Shown here: positions 23,857 to 33,918 of the stretch, in pieces
How the letters are laid out: every line of letters starts with the position of its first letter
Numbering within the stretch: position 1 is the first letter of the stretch
Source: CAZAYP01 sp964489425 [NCBI: uncultured Verrucomicrobiota bacterium]
GTDB taxonomy: Bacteria > Verrucomicrobiota > Kiritimatiellia > RZYC01
DNA length: 64,000 nucleotides
Assembly (NCBI GenBank): GCA_964489425.1
Contig: CAZAYP010000005.1
Span: 1 to 64,000 of the forward strand
Reading direction: 5' to 3'
The notes under the pieces: model-generated
Seen by the model: the letters and a program-made list of their open reading frames with translations, nothing else
What the model was told of the DNA's origin: nothing
The model's database searches: none
Position numbers and translations under genes: made by a program

Positions 23857-24414
23857 TTATTTCTTGTCGGCGGACGCCAGCTTGACCGGGAGTTTCTTGT
23901 CGAACAGCGCCCGGTCCTTGGGCGTCATGCGCGCCCGCAATACCCGCAGGGTAAACCCGCCATACAGCTTACCATCGTCCACCACCAACCAGTCGGTTAT
24001 GCCGGCCGGCGGGATGGTGACCGGATCCCCCTTGCGTACCGTTTTGACGCGGCTGGGATGGTTGTCCACAACCCCGCGCAGATTCCGGCCATCGTACAGC
24101 ACGTCCGCCACCCATAACTGCTCGACGATCTCGCCCTGGGTAAACGGAACTTTGAACGAACACAACGTCTGCTTTGGAGATGGGTTGAGCACGGCGTTGA
24201 CAAAATCGCCGGCCGTAACCTTGGCCTGGTCCACGGCCGCCATCATCACCCGGTCCTCTTTTACGACCCGCAACCCGCCGGCCGTTCCGAGCTTCTGCTT
24301 GGTGCCGGGATCGCTCTTGAAATCCACCACTTCACAGCCACACAGCAGCCACATCAGGCCGCAAACCTGAAGCCAATCCCGTCCAATCGCTGCCCGACTT
24401 TTCATCTTCGTCAT
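23857..24414 (-). CDS. DUF2314-like lipoprotein
   Basis: About 185 aa, with a signal sequence ending in LLCGC, a lipobox, so anchored in the membrane. The C-terminal half resembles DUF2314: EQLWVADVLYDGRNLRGVV, a GDPVTIPPAGITDWLVVDDG stretch and GGFTLRVLRARMTPKDRALFD. Function of DUF2314 is unknown. Start is either ATG 24414 or 24405; the frame continues to 24465 without a sensible start context. It lies 78 bp downstream of the polyQ gene on the same strand and may be the last gene of the moxR-Bat operon or a separate unit. Confidence 0.68.
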   Translation of the reverse strand: MTKMKSRAAIGRDWLQVCGLMWLLCGCEVVDFKSDPGTKQKLGTAGGLRVVKEDRVMMAAVDQAKVTAGDFVNAVLNPSPKQTLCSFKVPFTQGEIVEQLWVADVLYDGRNLRGVVDNHPSRVKTVRKGDPVTIPPAGITDWLVVDDGKLYGGFTLRVLRARMTPKDRALFDKKLPVKLASADKK

Positions 24415-24492
24415 TCCCAGGCCTGTTGGCTGCCCGCGCAACAAATTGTTTCCGGCCGTCACCATTGCCCACGTGGCGCTGGTATCGCACCT

Positions 24493-25044
24493 CTACCAAT
24501 CCTTGTCCACCGGAATCGGTTGCCCCATGATCATGCGCATCCGCTCCCGGTCAGCCTGCTCCTTGTCCTTGATGGCATCAAGCATCATCCGTGCCTCGTC
24601 CGGCGTCATCTCCTCCCACTGGGCTTCCGGCTGGCCGGCGGCGTCCTGGGGCTGGTCCGGCGCAGGCGTCGGCTGGTCTTGCGGCTTTGCTTGATCCTGC
24701 GGTTGCTGCGGCTGGTCCTGCTGCTGTTTGTCCTGGTTTTGCTCTTTGTTTTGCGGTTGCTGATCTTGCTGGTCTTTGTTTTGCTGCTGGTTCTGCTGAT
24801 CTTTTTGCTGTTGCTGTTGTTGCTGTTGTTGCTGTTTTTCGATCAGCTCCTTGAGCCGGATCAGCTTGATGTCCCCCGGCTTCTGCTTCAGCCCTTCGGT
24901 GATGACGGCCAGGGCTTTTTCATTTTCGCTGCCTGTATACAAGAAGGCGCCATCATAGTAGTACTGGGTCGGGGGCGTCTGGGCCGGGACCGTGGCCAAG
25001 CCACCAACCCAGGCGATCATGGCACAAAAAACCAACCTATGCAC
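24493..25044 (-). CDS. exported TPR-fragment protein with polyglutamine tract (Bat operon)
   Basis: A 183-aa protein with a signal peptide (LVFCAMIAWVGGLATVPAQ), a short TPR-like helical part (YYYDGAFLYTGSENEKALAVITEGLKQKPGD), then about 65 residues of Gln/Asp/Lys/Pro low complexity starting with ten consecutive Gln, and a helical C-terminus (EEMTPDEARMMLDAIKDKEQ). GTG 25044 is chosen: AGGAGG lies 5-6 bases upstream and it overlaps the stop of the preceding TPR gene. Position at the end of a Bat operon suggests a BatC/BatE-type periplasmic partner of the VWA proteins. The Gln run is encoded by CAG/CAA triplets that could change in length. Confidence 0.72.
   Translation of the reverse strand: MHRLVFCAMIAWVGGLATVPAQTPPTQYYYDGAFLYTGSENEKALAVITEGLKQKPGDIKLIRLKELIEKQQQQQQQQQQKDQQNQQQNKDQQDQQPQNKEQNQDKQQQDQPQQPQDQAKPQDQPTPAPDQPQDAAGQPEAQWEEMTPDEARMMLDAIKDKEQADRERMRMIMGQPIPVDKDW
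24693..24840 (-). repeat. CAG/CAA-rich low-complexity tract
   Basis: Imperfect trinucleotide repeats (CAG, CAA, AAA, GAC) encode the Gln-rich region of the preceding entry. The purest part (24795-24840) has ten Gln codons in a row. Such tracts are prone to slippage without frameshift. Confidence 0.8.
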
Positions 25045-25879
25045 CGGGACCTCCTGCCGGGGCGCCGGACTGGGGGCCCGGCGTCCTGGGCGTGGGATAC
25101 CCCTGTTTGATTTCAGCATCCGTTTCCTGGTCCAGGCGGATGAGTTCCTGGAACTTTTGCTGAACTTCCTGCACTTTTTTGCCCAGGTCCTTATCGACTT
25201 CCATCACTTGGCGCACCAGGGGTTGCGCCAGGGCCTTCTCCAACATGGCCTGCGCCGCCGCAAACTGGCCCTGCTTGACCCGCCGGCGCGAGTCGTCCAG
25301 CAGGCCGGTGATGGTCATGCGCGCCTGGATGAGCGCCGCTTTGGTGCGCTGGACGATTTCGTAGTTCACCTTGTAATCGAGCGCCGCGGGATTCAATAAC
25401 ATGGCTTTTTCGTAGAGCTCCATGATCGTGTCCAGCGCCTTCAACGTTTGGTCGTACGTGGGTGGTTCTGGCTGCGGCTGGGCGCTCAACTGGCGGAACA
25501 GGGCCGTGCCCTGGTTGTAATACGATTGCGCCTGCAGCGCCAGGTCTGACGTGCGCAAGGCCTGTTCCCATGCCGCGCGGGCGTCGGCCAACCGGCCCTG
25601 CCGGTAAAGCGCGTTCCCCTGGTCGTAATAGGCCGGCGCCGGGTCCAGCTTCTGCGCGGCGGCGGCCACGGCGGCCGCCAGGAAATTGCTGGCCGCCTGG
25701 GCATACAGCACGGCTTTCTGCGCTTCGTCCGGCGCGGACGCCGCCTGCTCATACGCCCGCCGGCCGGCCGCCATGTTGACCCGGGCGCTCTGCGCACCAC
25801 AGGGCGCAGCCAGCAAAGCCCAGGCGGCCAGGCCCAGGCCGGCCATCCATCTCAGCCCATGGCGCGCGCGCAAGGTCAT
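25037..25879 (-). CDS. exported TPR protein of the Bat operon (BatC-like)
   Basis: A 280-aa protein: signal peptide (WMAGLGLAAWALLAAPCGAQ), then TPR helices (AAAQKLDPAPAYYDQGNALYRQGRLADARAAWEQAL; YNQGTALFRQL), a long coiled coil (EVDKDLGKKVQEVQQKFQELI) and a Gly/Pro tail. In Bat operons such TPR proteins are thought to work with the VWA-domain membrane proteins in the periplasm. ATG 25879 overlaps the TGA of the upstream VWA gene (ATGA). The much longer open frame beyond it runs antiparallel inside that gene and is not coding. Confidence 0.82.
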   Translation of the reverse strand: MTLRARHGLRWMAGLGLAAWALLAAPCGAQSARVNMAAGRRAYEQAASAPDEAQKAVLYAQAASNFLAAAVAAAAQKLDPAPAYYDQGNALYRQGRLADARAAWEQALRTSDLALQAQSYYNQGTALFRQLSAQPQPEPPTYDQTLKALDTIMELYEKAMLLNPAALDYKVNYEIVQRTKAALIQARMTITGLLDDSRRRVKQGQFAAAQAMLEKALAQPLVRQVMEVDKDLGKKVQEVQQKFQELIRLDQETDAEIKQGYPTPRTPGPQSGAPAGGPGA

Positions 25880-26913
25880 GGCGCGGCCGCCTCCTGGCCG
25901 GGTACCGGCCGGCGCTTGCGTAGCCGCCCGGCCAACACGCACTCGCCGCCCAGCAGCAGCAACGCCGCGCCCACGAACCACATGAACCGATCCTCGTAGA
26001 TTTTCACGGTGCGCGACTCCTGGTCCGCGCGCTGCAGATGCTGGATGCCGGCGTCGTAAATCCGCTCGAGGCCAAAGTCGCCGGGCGATGACCGCACGTA
26101 GATGCCGCCCGTGGCCAGGGCCAGCTGCTGCAGCACGTCCTCGTGCAGCGCGCTGCTGATCACCTTGTTGTCGTATTTGAGGAAAACCGGCTGCCCCTGC
26201 GCGTCGCGCTCCGTGGGCACGAGGCCGCCTTCCTGGGTGCCCACGCCAATGGCGTACAGGAGGATGCCCTTCTTCTTCAGGTCGTCCGCGAGGTCCATGG
26301 GCTGGCCTTCGTGGTCCTCGCCATCGGTCACCAGGATGATGACGCGGTCGGCCTGGGTATCGTACTCGAAGCTGTTGATGGCAGTTTTGAGCGCCTGGCC
26401 GATAGCGGTTCCGCCGCGCGGGATGATGCCGGCGTACACATCGTCGAGCATCATGAGAAACGCGGCGTAATCCACGGTCAACGGGCACTGCAGGAAGCTG
26501 GACCCGGCAAAGGTGATCAAGCCGATCCGGTCGCCCTTGAGCTTCCGGACCAGGTCGCGCACGCCGTACTTGGCCTGCTGCAGGCGGTTGGGCTTGATAT
26601 CTTCGGCCAGCATGCTGCGGGACGTGTCCAGCACCACCAGGATGTCCAGCCCGCGGCGCTTGACCTCTTCCCACTTGAAGCCCCACTGCGGCCGGGCCAG
26701 CGCCACCAGGCAGCAGGCCACGGCCAGCAGCCAGTACGCGTTTTGCGTGCGCGCCCGCGCGGCCTTGCGGAACGGCGCCAGCACCGGAATGATCTCCGGG
26801 TCCAGCAGGCGCGCCAGGCGCCGCTCGCGGCGGCGCAGGGCCAGCAGGATCAGCCACGCCAACGGGATCAGCAGCCAGAGCAGGCCCAGCAGGTGCCGCG
26901 CGCCCCAGTTCAC
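25876..26913 (-). CDS. VWA-domain membrane protein, BatB-like
   Basis: A 345-aa membrane protein with N-terminal TM segments (LLGLLWLLIPLAWLILLAL and YWLLAVACCLVALARPQW), a von Willebrand factor A domain at about 90-300 with an intact MIDAS (DTSRSM, later GTAIGQAL and TDGEDHEG), and a C-terminal TM (FMWFVGAALLLLGGECVLAG). It is the second of two VWA proteins in this operon, as in the Bacteroides aerotolerance (Bat) loci. The Bat system is associated with envelope stress and oxygen tolerance, but its mechanism is not settled. Its ATG overlaps the stop of the first VWA gene by 4 bp. Confidence 0.9.
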   Translation of the reverse strand: MNWGARHLLGLLWLLIPLAWLILLALRRRERRLARLLDPEIIPVLAPFRKAARARTQNAYWLLAVACCLVALARPQWGFKWEEVKRRGLDILVVLDTSRSMLAEDIKPNRLQQAKYGVRDLVRKLKGDRIGLITFAGSSFLQCPLTVDYAAFLMMLDDVYAGIIPRGGTAIGQALKTAINSFEYDTQADRVIILVTDGEDHEGQPMDLADDLKKKGILLYAIGVGTQEGGLVPTERDAQGQPVFLKYDNKVISSALHEDVLQQLALATGGIYVRSSPGDFGLERIYDAGIQHLQRADQESRTVKIYEDRFMWFVGAALLLLGGECVLAGRLRKRRPVPGQEAAAP

Positions 26914-27908
26914 GGCAGCCTCCCCAGCCGGGTCAGGGCCAGCAGCTTTTCCGCCAGCAGCAGGGCCAGGCCCAGCGCCAGGAACGACATGAACCGCTCC
27001 TCGTAGCGGGTGTACTGCTCCACTTCGATCCGCGTCTTCTCCAGCTTGTCGATTTCCTCGTACACGGTTTCCAACTCGTCGAGGTTCTGCGCGCGGAAAT
27101 AGCGGCCGCCGGTGACCCGGCTGATGTTTTTCAGCGTGGGCTCGTCGATCTCCGACATCTGGCGCGCATACTGGGTCTGGCCGAAGAAGTCCAGGACCGG
27201 CACGCGCACCATGCCCGAGGCGCCGGCGCCGACGCAGTACACCTTGATCCTCATGGCGCGGGCGAGTTGGGCGGCATTGGCCGGCGTGATGGCGCCGGCG
27301 TTGTTCTGCCCGTCGGTCAGCAACACCACCACCTTGTTGGTGGCCTTGCCGTCGCGCAGGCGGTTGACGGCCGAGGCCAGGGCGTCGCCGATGGCGGTGC
27401 CGTCCTCCAGCATGCCGGTTTTAAGGTCTTCCATGCGCTTGATCAGCCAGGCATGGTCCATGGTCAGGGGCGACACCGTGTATGGCATGGCCGAGAATGC
27501 GATCATGCCCAGCGGGTCGTCCGGCCGGTCGAGGATGAACTTGTTCAGCACGGTCTTGGCGGCGTCCAGCCGGTTCAGGTGCTCCTGGAGCGGGGTGGCG
27601 AAATCTTCCGCGCGCATGGAAGTCGACACGTCCACCAGCAGCACGATGTCCACGGCCTCGGTTTCCACGCGGCTTTCAGACAGTCCGCGCTGCGGCCGGG
27701 CCAGGGCGATCACCAGCAGCAGCAGGCCCAGCCCGAACAACAGCGGCAGCAGCGGCTGCGCGCGCACGGCCCACGACCGCGGCAGGTGGCGCAGCGCCTC
27801 GCCGTCGCTGAACGCCACGGCCGGCCGCCGGCCAGGGTGGTACCGCAGCCAGAGCAGCGCGGGGAGTAGCAGCGCGAGCAGGAGCCACCAAGGATACGCC
27901 AGGGTCAC
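26910..27908 (-). CDS. VWA-domain membrane protein, BatA-like
   Basis: A 332-aa membrane protein: N-terminal TMs (WWLLLALLLPALLWL; PLLPLLFGLGLLLLVIALARP), VWA domain with MIDAS residues DVSTSM, DGTAIGDAL and TDGQNNAG, and a C-terminal TM (FLALGLALLLAEKLLAL). GTG 27908 is the start; GTGA overlaps the stop of the BatD-like gene. The ALARPQ(R/W)G motif after TM2 is shared with its neighbour, showing ancient duplication. Expected to form part of a MoxR-regulated membrane complex. Confidence 0.9.
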   Translation of the reverse strand: MTLAYPWWLLLALLLPALLWLRYHPGRRPAVAFSDGEALRHLPRSWAVRAQPLLPLLFGLGLLLLVIALARPQRGLSESRVETEAVDIVLLVDVSTSMRAEDFATPLQEHLNRLDAAKTVLNKFILDRPDDPLGMIAFSAMPYTVSPLTMDHAWLIKRMEDLKTGMLEDGTAIGDALASAVNRLRDGKATNKVVVLLTDGQNNAGAITPANAAQLARAMRIKVYCVGAGASGMVRVPVLDFFGQTQYARQMSEIDEPTLKNISRVTGGRYFRAQNLDELETVYEEIDKLEKTRIEVEQYTRYEERFMSFLALGLALLLAEKLLALTRLGRLP

Positions 27909-28894
27909 GGCGCCGCCTCCACGACCGGCCCGGCCGGCGGCGGCGTGGGCTGCGGCTGGGTCTCGCGAACCAGGGTCTCGGCCGCAGCCAACCCGCCGCG
28001 CATGTCGTCCGCCGCGGGCCGGTGCCGGGCAAACTTGACCAGGTCGCACTGCTCCAGGAACTGCCGCACCAGCTGCTGGTGTGGCGGGGTGATGACCCGC
28101 GCATTGGCGGCTTCGCGGATGAACTCTTCGGTGGTGCGTTCGGGCGCGCGCAGGCGGAACCGGCCTTCAAGATAAAAGCGCACAATGCCGGACAGCTCCA
28201 CGTAGAACGGCTCCACGGCGCCGCTCTCGATCCACCCGCGCGTTTTCAGGCGCGCCAGCGCCTGCCAGGCGATCTCGTGGGGCCGCGGCGGCGGCGGCGC
28301 CACCACGCGGGCGGATCGGCGGCGGACCAGCCGCGCCGCGACCCAGGCCGCGATCGCCGCCAGCGCCGCGACCAGTGCCAGCACGCCAACCCAGCGCGGC
28401 ACGCGGCCGGGCCAGGCCGCGATCCCGGCGATATCGCGCAACGCTTCCGGCTTGTCGCCCAGCACCGACACCACGCTGAAACTTGTCCGGGGCACGGGCT
28501 GCCGCAACTCCTCCTGGCCGGCCATGGCGCAGCTTACCCACCCCGTGGCCACCAGGTGCGCGCCCACGCGGAACGAGGTCAACGAGTACTCGGCCGTGGT
28601 GCGGGCGCGGCCGGGCGCCAGCGGCTGGGTGCTGACTTTCTGATCGCGAACCACCACGTCTTTGCCCTGGGCCACGGCCGGCCACTGGATCCGGCCCGCG
28701 GCCGGGTGGTCCACGCTGATCACGGCCTTGAACCCATCCCCCACGCGCAGCTCGTTGGTGCTCAGGTTGACCGCCACGGCCAGGGGGCCGGAGGCCACCG
28801 GGGCCGGCGGCGGAACTGCGGGCCGGCCGCGGCACCCGGCCGCCAGCAGCACCAGGGCCAGTAAAACCAGGTGGTTTGTAATCCGCGGTTTCAC
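27905..28894 (-). CDS. BatD/DUF4381-like lipoprotein with one TM segment
   Basis: A 329-aa protein with lipoprotein signal (LVLLALVLLAAGC), an Ig-like extracytoplasmic domain (about 40-170), a TM helix (WVGVLALVAALAAIAAWVAARL) and a cytoplasmic tail containing FYVELSGIVRFYLEGRF ... ERTTEEF, which is typical of BatD/DUF4381 proteins in moxR operons. It is shorter than classical BatD (usually above 500 aa), which has several Ig-like repeats. GTG 28894 starts 1 bp after the DUF58 stop. Presumably links the VWA proteins to an extracytoplasmic partner. Confidence 0.78.
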   Translation of the reverse strand: MKPRITNHLVLLALVLLAAGCRGRPAVPPPAPVASGPLAVAVNLSTNELRVGDGFKAVISVDHPAAGRIQWPAVAQGKDVVVRDQKVSTQPLAPGRARTTAEYSLTSFRVGAHLVATGWVSCAMAGQEELRQPVPRTSFSVVSVLGDKPEALRDIAGIAAWPGRVPRWVGVLALVAALAAIAAWVAARLVRRRSARVVAPPPPRPHEIAWQALARLKTRGWIESGAVEPFYVELSGIVRFYLEGRFRLRAPERTTEEFIREAANARVITPPHQQLVRQFLEQCDLVKFARHRPAADDMRGGLAAAETLVRETQPQPTPPPAGPVVEAAP

Positions 28895-28895
28895 G

Positions 28896-29783
28896 CTATG
28901 TCCGCAAGCGGCCTTCCCGCATCTTGAAAAACTTGATGAATTCTTTCTCGTACGGCTCGCCGGCGTAAACCTGGATGGCGTCGATCGACGCGCTCCGCAA
29001 GCCCTTGAGCAACTCGGCGCGCCGGCGCGCATGCAACTCGCCAAGGGCGCGCCGGGTCGCGGCGTCCGACGTGTCCACCAGCTGGCGGCGGCCGGTTTCG
29101 GCGTCCACCCAGTCGATCAAACCCGCGCGCGGCCAATCGCGCTCAAGGCCGTCGCCCACGATCACGCTGATCACGTCGTGGCGCCGCGCCGTGACCGTCA
29201 GGGTGCGGCGGAAATCCTCGGGATGGAAGAAAAAGTCGCTGATGACGAACGTGACCGTGCGCCGGGTGGTCACATGGTTGAGGAAATCCAGGGCCGGGAC
29301 CAGGCGCGACCCGCGGCGCTGGGGCGTAAAGTAGAGGATCTCGCGGATCACGCGCAGCACGTGGCGCAGCCCTTTCTGGGGTGGCACGTAGCGTTCCACC
29401 CCGTCGGTGAACAGGATCAGGCCCACGCGGTCGTTGTTTTTGATCGCCGAGAACGCCAGCACCGCCCCGATCTCCGCGGCCAGGTTTTTCTTGAGCTGCG
29501 GCGCGTGGCCGAACTCGTGCGAGGCGCTGATGTCCACCATCAGCATCACGGTCATCTCGCGCTCTTCCACGAACTTCTTGACGTGCGGGTGGCCGGTGCG
29601 GGCGGTCACGTTCCAGTCGATGGCGCGGATGTCGTCGCCGGGGATGTACTCGCGCACCTCGTGGAACTCCATGCCCTGGCCCTTGAACACGCTCTGGTAC
29701 TGGCCGGCGAACACGTCGTTGACCATGTTCCGCGTGCGGATCTGGATCTGGCGGACTTTCTTGAGAATTTCCTTGGTGATCAT
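28896..29783 (-). CDS. DUF58 domain protein
   Basis: A 295-aa cytoplasmic protein of the DUF58 family, the constant partner of MoxR ATPases. Hallmarks are GQGMEFHEVREYIPGDDIRAIDWNVTART and the VWA-like strand MLMVDISASHEFG near residue 82. Function is not defined biochemically; DUF58 proteins are believed to be folded or remodelled by MoxR. Second gene in the operon, 38 bp after moxR. ATG 29783 matches the family N-terminus. Confidence 0.92.
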   Translation of the reverse strand: MITKEILKKVRQIQIRTRNMVNDVFAGQYQSVFKGQGMEFHEVREYIPGDDIRAIDWNVTARTGHPHVKKFVEEREMTVMLMVDISASHEFGHAPQLKKNLAAEIGAVLAFSAIKNNDRVGLILFTDGVERYVPPQKGLRHVLRVIREILYFTPQRRGSRLVPALDFLNHVTTRRTVTFVISDFFFHPEDFRRTLTVTARRHDVISVIVGDGLERDWPRAGLIDWVDAETGRRQLVDTSDAATRRALGELHARRRAELLKGLRSASIDAIQVYAGEPYEKEFIKFFKMREGRLRT

Positions 29784-29821
29784 GGCCCGGGCTCCGGCTC
29801 CGCGGGTTGCGCCACGGCGGG

Positions 29822-30811
<990 letters not shown>

Positions 30812-30862
30812 GATGCAACCTCCGTTAACTTGTGCTCAACCTCGTGTTTAATAGATATATCA

Positions 30863-30868
30863 ATTATA
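30863..30868 (-). promoter_or_regulatory. TATAAT -10 box of the moxR-Bat operon
   Basis: Exact TATAAT on the minus strand preceded by TATG, about 50 bp before the moxR ATG, in an AT-rich island. No good -35 at 17 bp (GTGATC), so it may depend on the upstream TG or an activator. Confidence 0.5.
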
Positions 30869-30887
30869 CATAGCGAAAAGATAAGGA

Positions 30888-32531
30888 TCACTGCAACAGA
30901 TTTTTTTCGGCGAGGACGCCCAAGATTTGTTGCGCCAGCGCCTCGCCCGCCAAGCGGTTACCCCGGGCGTTCCAATGGGTGTTGCGACGATGGTACGTGC
31001 GGCCGGTCGATTCGGCCTCCCGCAGCACCGGCAACAGGTCCAGCACGGCCACGCCCTCCCGCTGGCACCAGGCCAGGATGCATTGCTGGGGATAGTCGCG
31101 CGGCCACGCTTGCGCCGCAGGCTGCTGGCGGACCAGGGCCCGGTACAGGTCGTCGTTGACCTGGTATTCGTCGGGAATCAGCACCAGCAGGAACCCGGCT
31201 TGACGGGGCACGGCCGCGCGGACCAGGTCAAGGGTGACCCACAGCTTGGCGTAGTTGTAGCTGGCCCGGGCATTGGCCGGATCGCAGCAGGCCAGGCGCT
31301 CGGCTTCGATGGCCAGGAATCGTTCTTCCGAGAATGTGGGCGGTTCCCGGTCCGGATCCTGGATGTAGTCGGGTTCGCTATAAAGTGGCGGCACTGGCCC
31401 AACCGCCGGCTGCCCGGCATACGTGGTCTGCCGCTCCGCCCACATCAGGTAGATCCGTCGGGCCAGGGTCCAACTCCACCATTGCGCCAGGTCGCGGCGA
31501 TCCCGGGACTGGCCGCGGACATCCCGGAACCCGCCGATGTCGTTGCCGACGAACAGGCACAAGACCACGCATTGCGGCCGGTACTGGGGCACCTCGCAGG
31601 TAAGCAGGTGATAGTATTCACGCATCCCGATGCTCGGCACGCCAAAATTGTGGATCGCGACCCGCCGCTCCGCAAGCCGGTCGGCTGCCTGCAGCCTTTT
31701 CTCCGCCACGGTCGCAAAATTGTAGGCGTAGGGCACCACGCCGAAGCCGAACGAATCCGCCAGCAGGGCCACGACCACGTCGTTGGACCGGGCCGCAAAA
31801 AACTCCTCATCATGGTAGCCGCCGCTGTTCAAACGCGTGTTGAAGTAGGGCTCTTGGGCCGGGCGCCGGAACGATCGCAGGCTGGATTCCACCGACGCAT
31901 CGTCCCAAAACAAGGGGGATCGGGCGTGGGGGGCCCACAGGATCAGGCCGCCTTCGAGGGCTAGTCCCAGCAGGCAGAGGTTGAACAGCAGCCAATCCAG
32001 CCAGCGGACGTGGCGCGCGCCCCACCGGGCCCCGGCCGGCGGGGTCAGCAGGAGGACCAGCAACCATGCGGCCAGGCAACCCGTTCCGAGCGTCAGCCAC
32101 AGGAAACCCCGCAGCATCTCCAGGCTGGCCAGCCATTGCACGGCGGCGGCCCAGGTGTAGAGCGCCAAGGCCAAGGCCCCGGCGTAAAGCAGCAGGCGCA
32201 GGGCCGTCCCGATCCCCAGGGCCGGCCGGAGCCGGCGGCGGCGCCACTGGATGAGGAACGCTGCCAGCGCCGCGGCCAGCAAGGCCAGCACCAGCCGGTG
32301 CAGGGCCAGCAACTGGGCCATGGCCTGCATGCGCGGGCCCCAGTGGCCCGGGCCGCGAACCGACGCCGAGGCCTGCAGTTGAGCCAGCTTGGCGGCCAAC
32401 GGCCGGCCTTCATGCCAGAGATACAGCCACAGGGCCAGCAGGCCCAGGCTGCAGGCCACGGCCAGCCCCACGCGCCACGGGTTCCGCAGCGCGGGCCGTG
32501 GGCCCGCGCCTGCGGATGCGCCCCGGTTCAA
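30888..32531 (-). CDS. multi-TM membrane protein with C-terminal SGNH hydrolase domain
   Basis: A 547-aa protein. The first 220 residues hold about five TM helices (for example LAVACSLGLLALWLYLW and LALLAAALAAFLIQW). The C-terminal 300 residues have SGNH-hydrolase blocks: LLADSFGFG (Ser nucleophile in a DSF rather than GDS setting), CLFVGNDIGG (Gly/Asn blocks) and HWNARGNRLAGEAL (catalytic His region). This layout resembles membrane-anchored AlgX/AlgJ or acyl-transferring enzymes of exopolysaccharides. Substrate unknown. It precedes the moxR promoter and overlaps it only at the stop; 3 bp separate its start from the stop of the SsnA-like gene's downstream side, so it faces the same direction as that group. 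Confidence 0.75.
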   Translation of the reverse strand: MNRGASAGAGPRPALRNPWRVGLAVACSLGLLALWLYLWHEGRPLAAKLAQLQASASVRGPGHWGPRMQAMAQLLALHRLVLALLAAALAAFLIQWRRRRLRPALGIGTALRLLLYAGALALALYTWAAAVQWLASLEMLRGFLWLTLGTGCLAAWLLVLLLTPPAGARWGARHVRWLDWLLFNLCLLGLALEGGLILWAPHARSPLFWDDASVESSLRSFRRPAQEPYFNTRLNSGGYHDEEFFAARSNDVVVALLADSFGFGVVPYAYNFATVAEKRLQAADRLAERRVAIHNFGVPSIGMREYYHLLTCEVPQYRPQCVVLCLFVGNDIGGFRDVRGQSRDRRDLAQWWSWTLARRIYLMWAERQTTYAGQPAVGPVPPLYSEPDYIQDPDREPPTFSEERFLAIEAERLACCDPANARASYNYAKLWVTLDLVRAAVPRQAGFLLVLIPDEYQVNDDLYRALVRQQPAAQAWPRDYPQQCILAWCQREGVAVLDLLPVLREAESTGRTYHRRNTHWNARGNRLAGEALAQQILGVLAEKNLLQ

Positions 32532-32534
32532 GCG

Positions 32535-33884
32535 TTAAAACCGCTTCCAGAAATCCTGCGCCTGCTTGCGCGAGGCGGCGTTGATTTCCTTTTCCTTCAG
32601 GCCCTTGAGCTGGCCGCCCTGCATCAGGACGCGGCCGTTGACGATCGTGGAGTCCACGCGCGCGCCGCAGATGCCGAACAGGAAGTGGCCGAGGAACGTG
32701 TTCGTGGTCAGCGGCGTGGGCGGGTCGTAGTCCATGACGATGACGTCGCCATACGCGCCCTTTTCCAGCACGCCCACCGGCCGTTGGAAGAAGCGGCTGG
32801 CAATCTTGGCGTTGTTGTTGAGCAGGAGCTGGCAGGACTCCACGAAGAAGACGCGCGGGTCGCACTTGGCCAGCTTGTGCAGGATGTTGGCCATGCGCAC
32901 TTCGTCCTTCATGTTCGCGGTCATGCCGTCCGTGCCCAACCCCACGAGCACGCCCTTCTTGAGCAGTTCGGGGATCGGCGCCACGCCCACGGCGTTGTTG
33001 GTGTTGGACTGCGGGTTGTGCACCACGCAGGTGCCGGTCTTGGCCAGCAGCGCCATTTCCGCGGGGGTCACGTGCACGCAGTGGATGGCCAGGGTTTTGG
33101 GACCCAGGCCGCCGGCCTTGTGCAGGCGCTCGACCACGCTCAGCTTGAAGATCTTCTTGTTGTCCACCTGGTCAGCCTTGTCCTCAGCCACGTGCACGTG
33201 CAGGCCCACGTCGAACGCCTTGGCCACGGCCACGGCCGCCGCCAGGCTCTTGTCGTTGACGGTGAACAGGGCGTGCAGGCCCATCATGGCCGCCACCAGG
33301 TCGTCGCCCTTTTGCTGGCGGGCCCGGATCTTCTTGATGAAGCGCACGTTTTCCTCAATGCCTTCCTGGCCCTTGCGGTAGCGGTCCGAGATGCCCAGGG
33401 TGAGCACGCCGCGCACGCCGGTCTTGCGGAGGGCCGCCTCGAGCACGTCCATGCAGCCCTTCTGGTAGCCCTGGCTCTCGTGGTGGTCGATGATCGTGGT
33501 GGTGCCCTGGCGGATGCAGTCGATCAGCGGGATCAGCGCGCTGTACATCACGTCCTTGGCGTTCAGCGCCTTGTCCAGCGGCCACCACAGGCGCTCGAGG
33601 ATTTCCACGAAGTTTTCCGCCGGCGGCATCTTGGGGCACAGGCCGCGCGCGAAGGTGGAATACAAGTGCATGTGGGTGTTGATGAACCCGGGCATGATCA
33701 GCTTGCCCTTGGCGTCCAGCACCTTGGCGCCGCGCGCCTTTTTCGCCACCTGGCCGGTGGTGCCAACGGCTTCGATCACGCCGTTCTTGATGAGCACCGC
33801 GCCGTTGGGGATGATCTTGTTCTGGTCGCCGAGGGTGATGACCGTGCCGTTCTTGATGAGCAACAGGTTGTCTTTCGTAGCCAT
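32535..33884 (-). CDS. SsnA-like metal-dependent amidohydrolase
   Basis: Cytoplasmic amidohydrolase of the ATZ/TRZ/SsnA family, 449 aa. Metal ligands are visible: THMHLYS (HxH), GLHVHVAED (His), LAIHCVHV (His) and VGLGTDGM (Asp). PGFINTHMHLYSTFARGL is closest to the SsnA group, enzymes found next to YgfK-type iron-sulfur flavoproteins in purine/pyrimidine catabolic clusters. Here too the adjacent gene is such a flavoprotein. Predicted to deaminate or open a nitrogen heterocycle. AAGGAGA precedes ATG 33884; the frame continues further upstream only as antiparallel reading of its neighbour. Only 34 bp separate it from that gene. Confidence 0.8.
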   Translation of the reverse strand: MATKDNLLLIKNGTVITLGDQNKIIPNGAVLIKNGVIEAVGTTGQVAKKARGAKVLDAKGKLIMPGFINTHMHLYSTFARGLCPKMPPAENFVEILERLWWPLDKALNAKDVMYSALIPLIDCIRQGTTTIIDHHESQGYQKGCMDVLEAALRKTGVRGVLTLGISDRYRKGQEGIEENVRFIKKIRARQQKGDDLVAAMMGLHALFTVNDKSLAAAVAVAKAFDVGLHVHVAEDKADQVDNKKIFKLSVVERLHKAGGLGPKTLAIHCVHVTPAEMALLAKTGTCVVHNPQSNTNNAVGVAPIPELLKKGVLVGLGTDGMTANMKDEVRMANILHKLAKCDPRVFFVESCQLLLNNNAKIASRFFQRPVGVLEKGAYGDVIVMDYDPPTPLTTNTFLGHFLFGICGARVDSTIVNGRVLMQGGQLKGLKEKEINAASRKQAQDFWKRF

Positions 33885-33918
33885 GAGTTGTTTCTCCTTG
33901 GGTTGCGTGGTGGTTGAG

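Noticed and set aside
24693-24840. CRISPR-like array
   Set aside because: The periodicity is a triplet repeat coding for Gln, with no spacers; no CRISPR array or cas gene occurs in the window.
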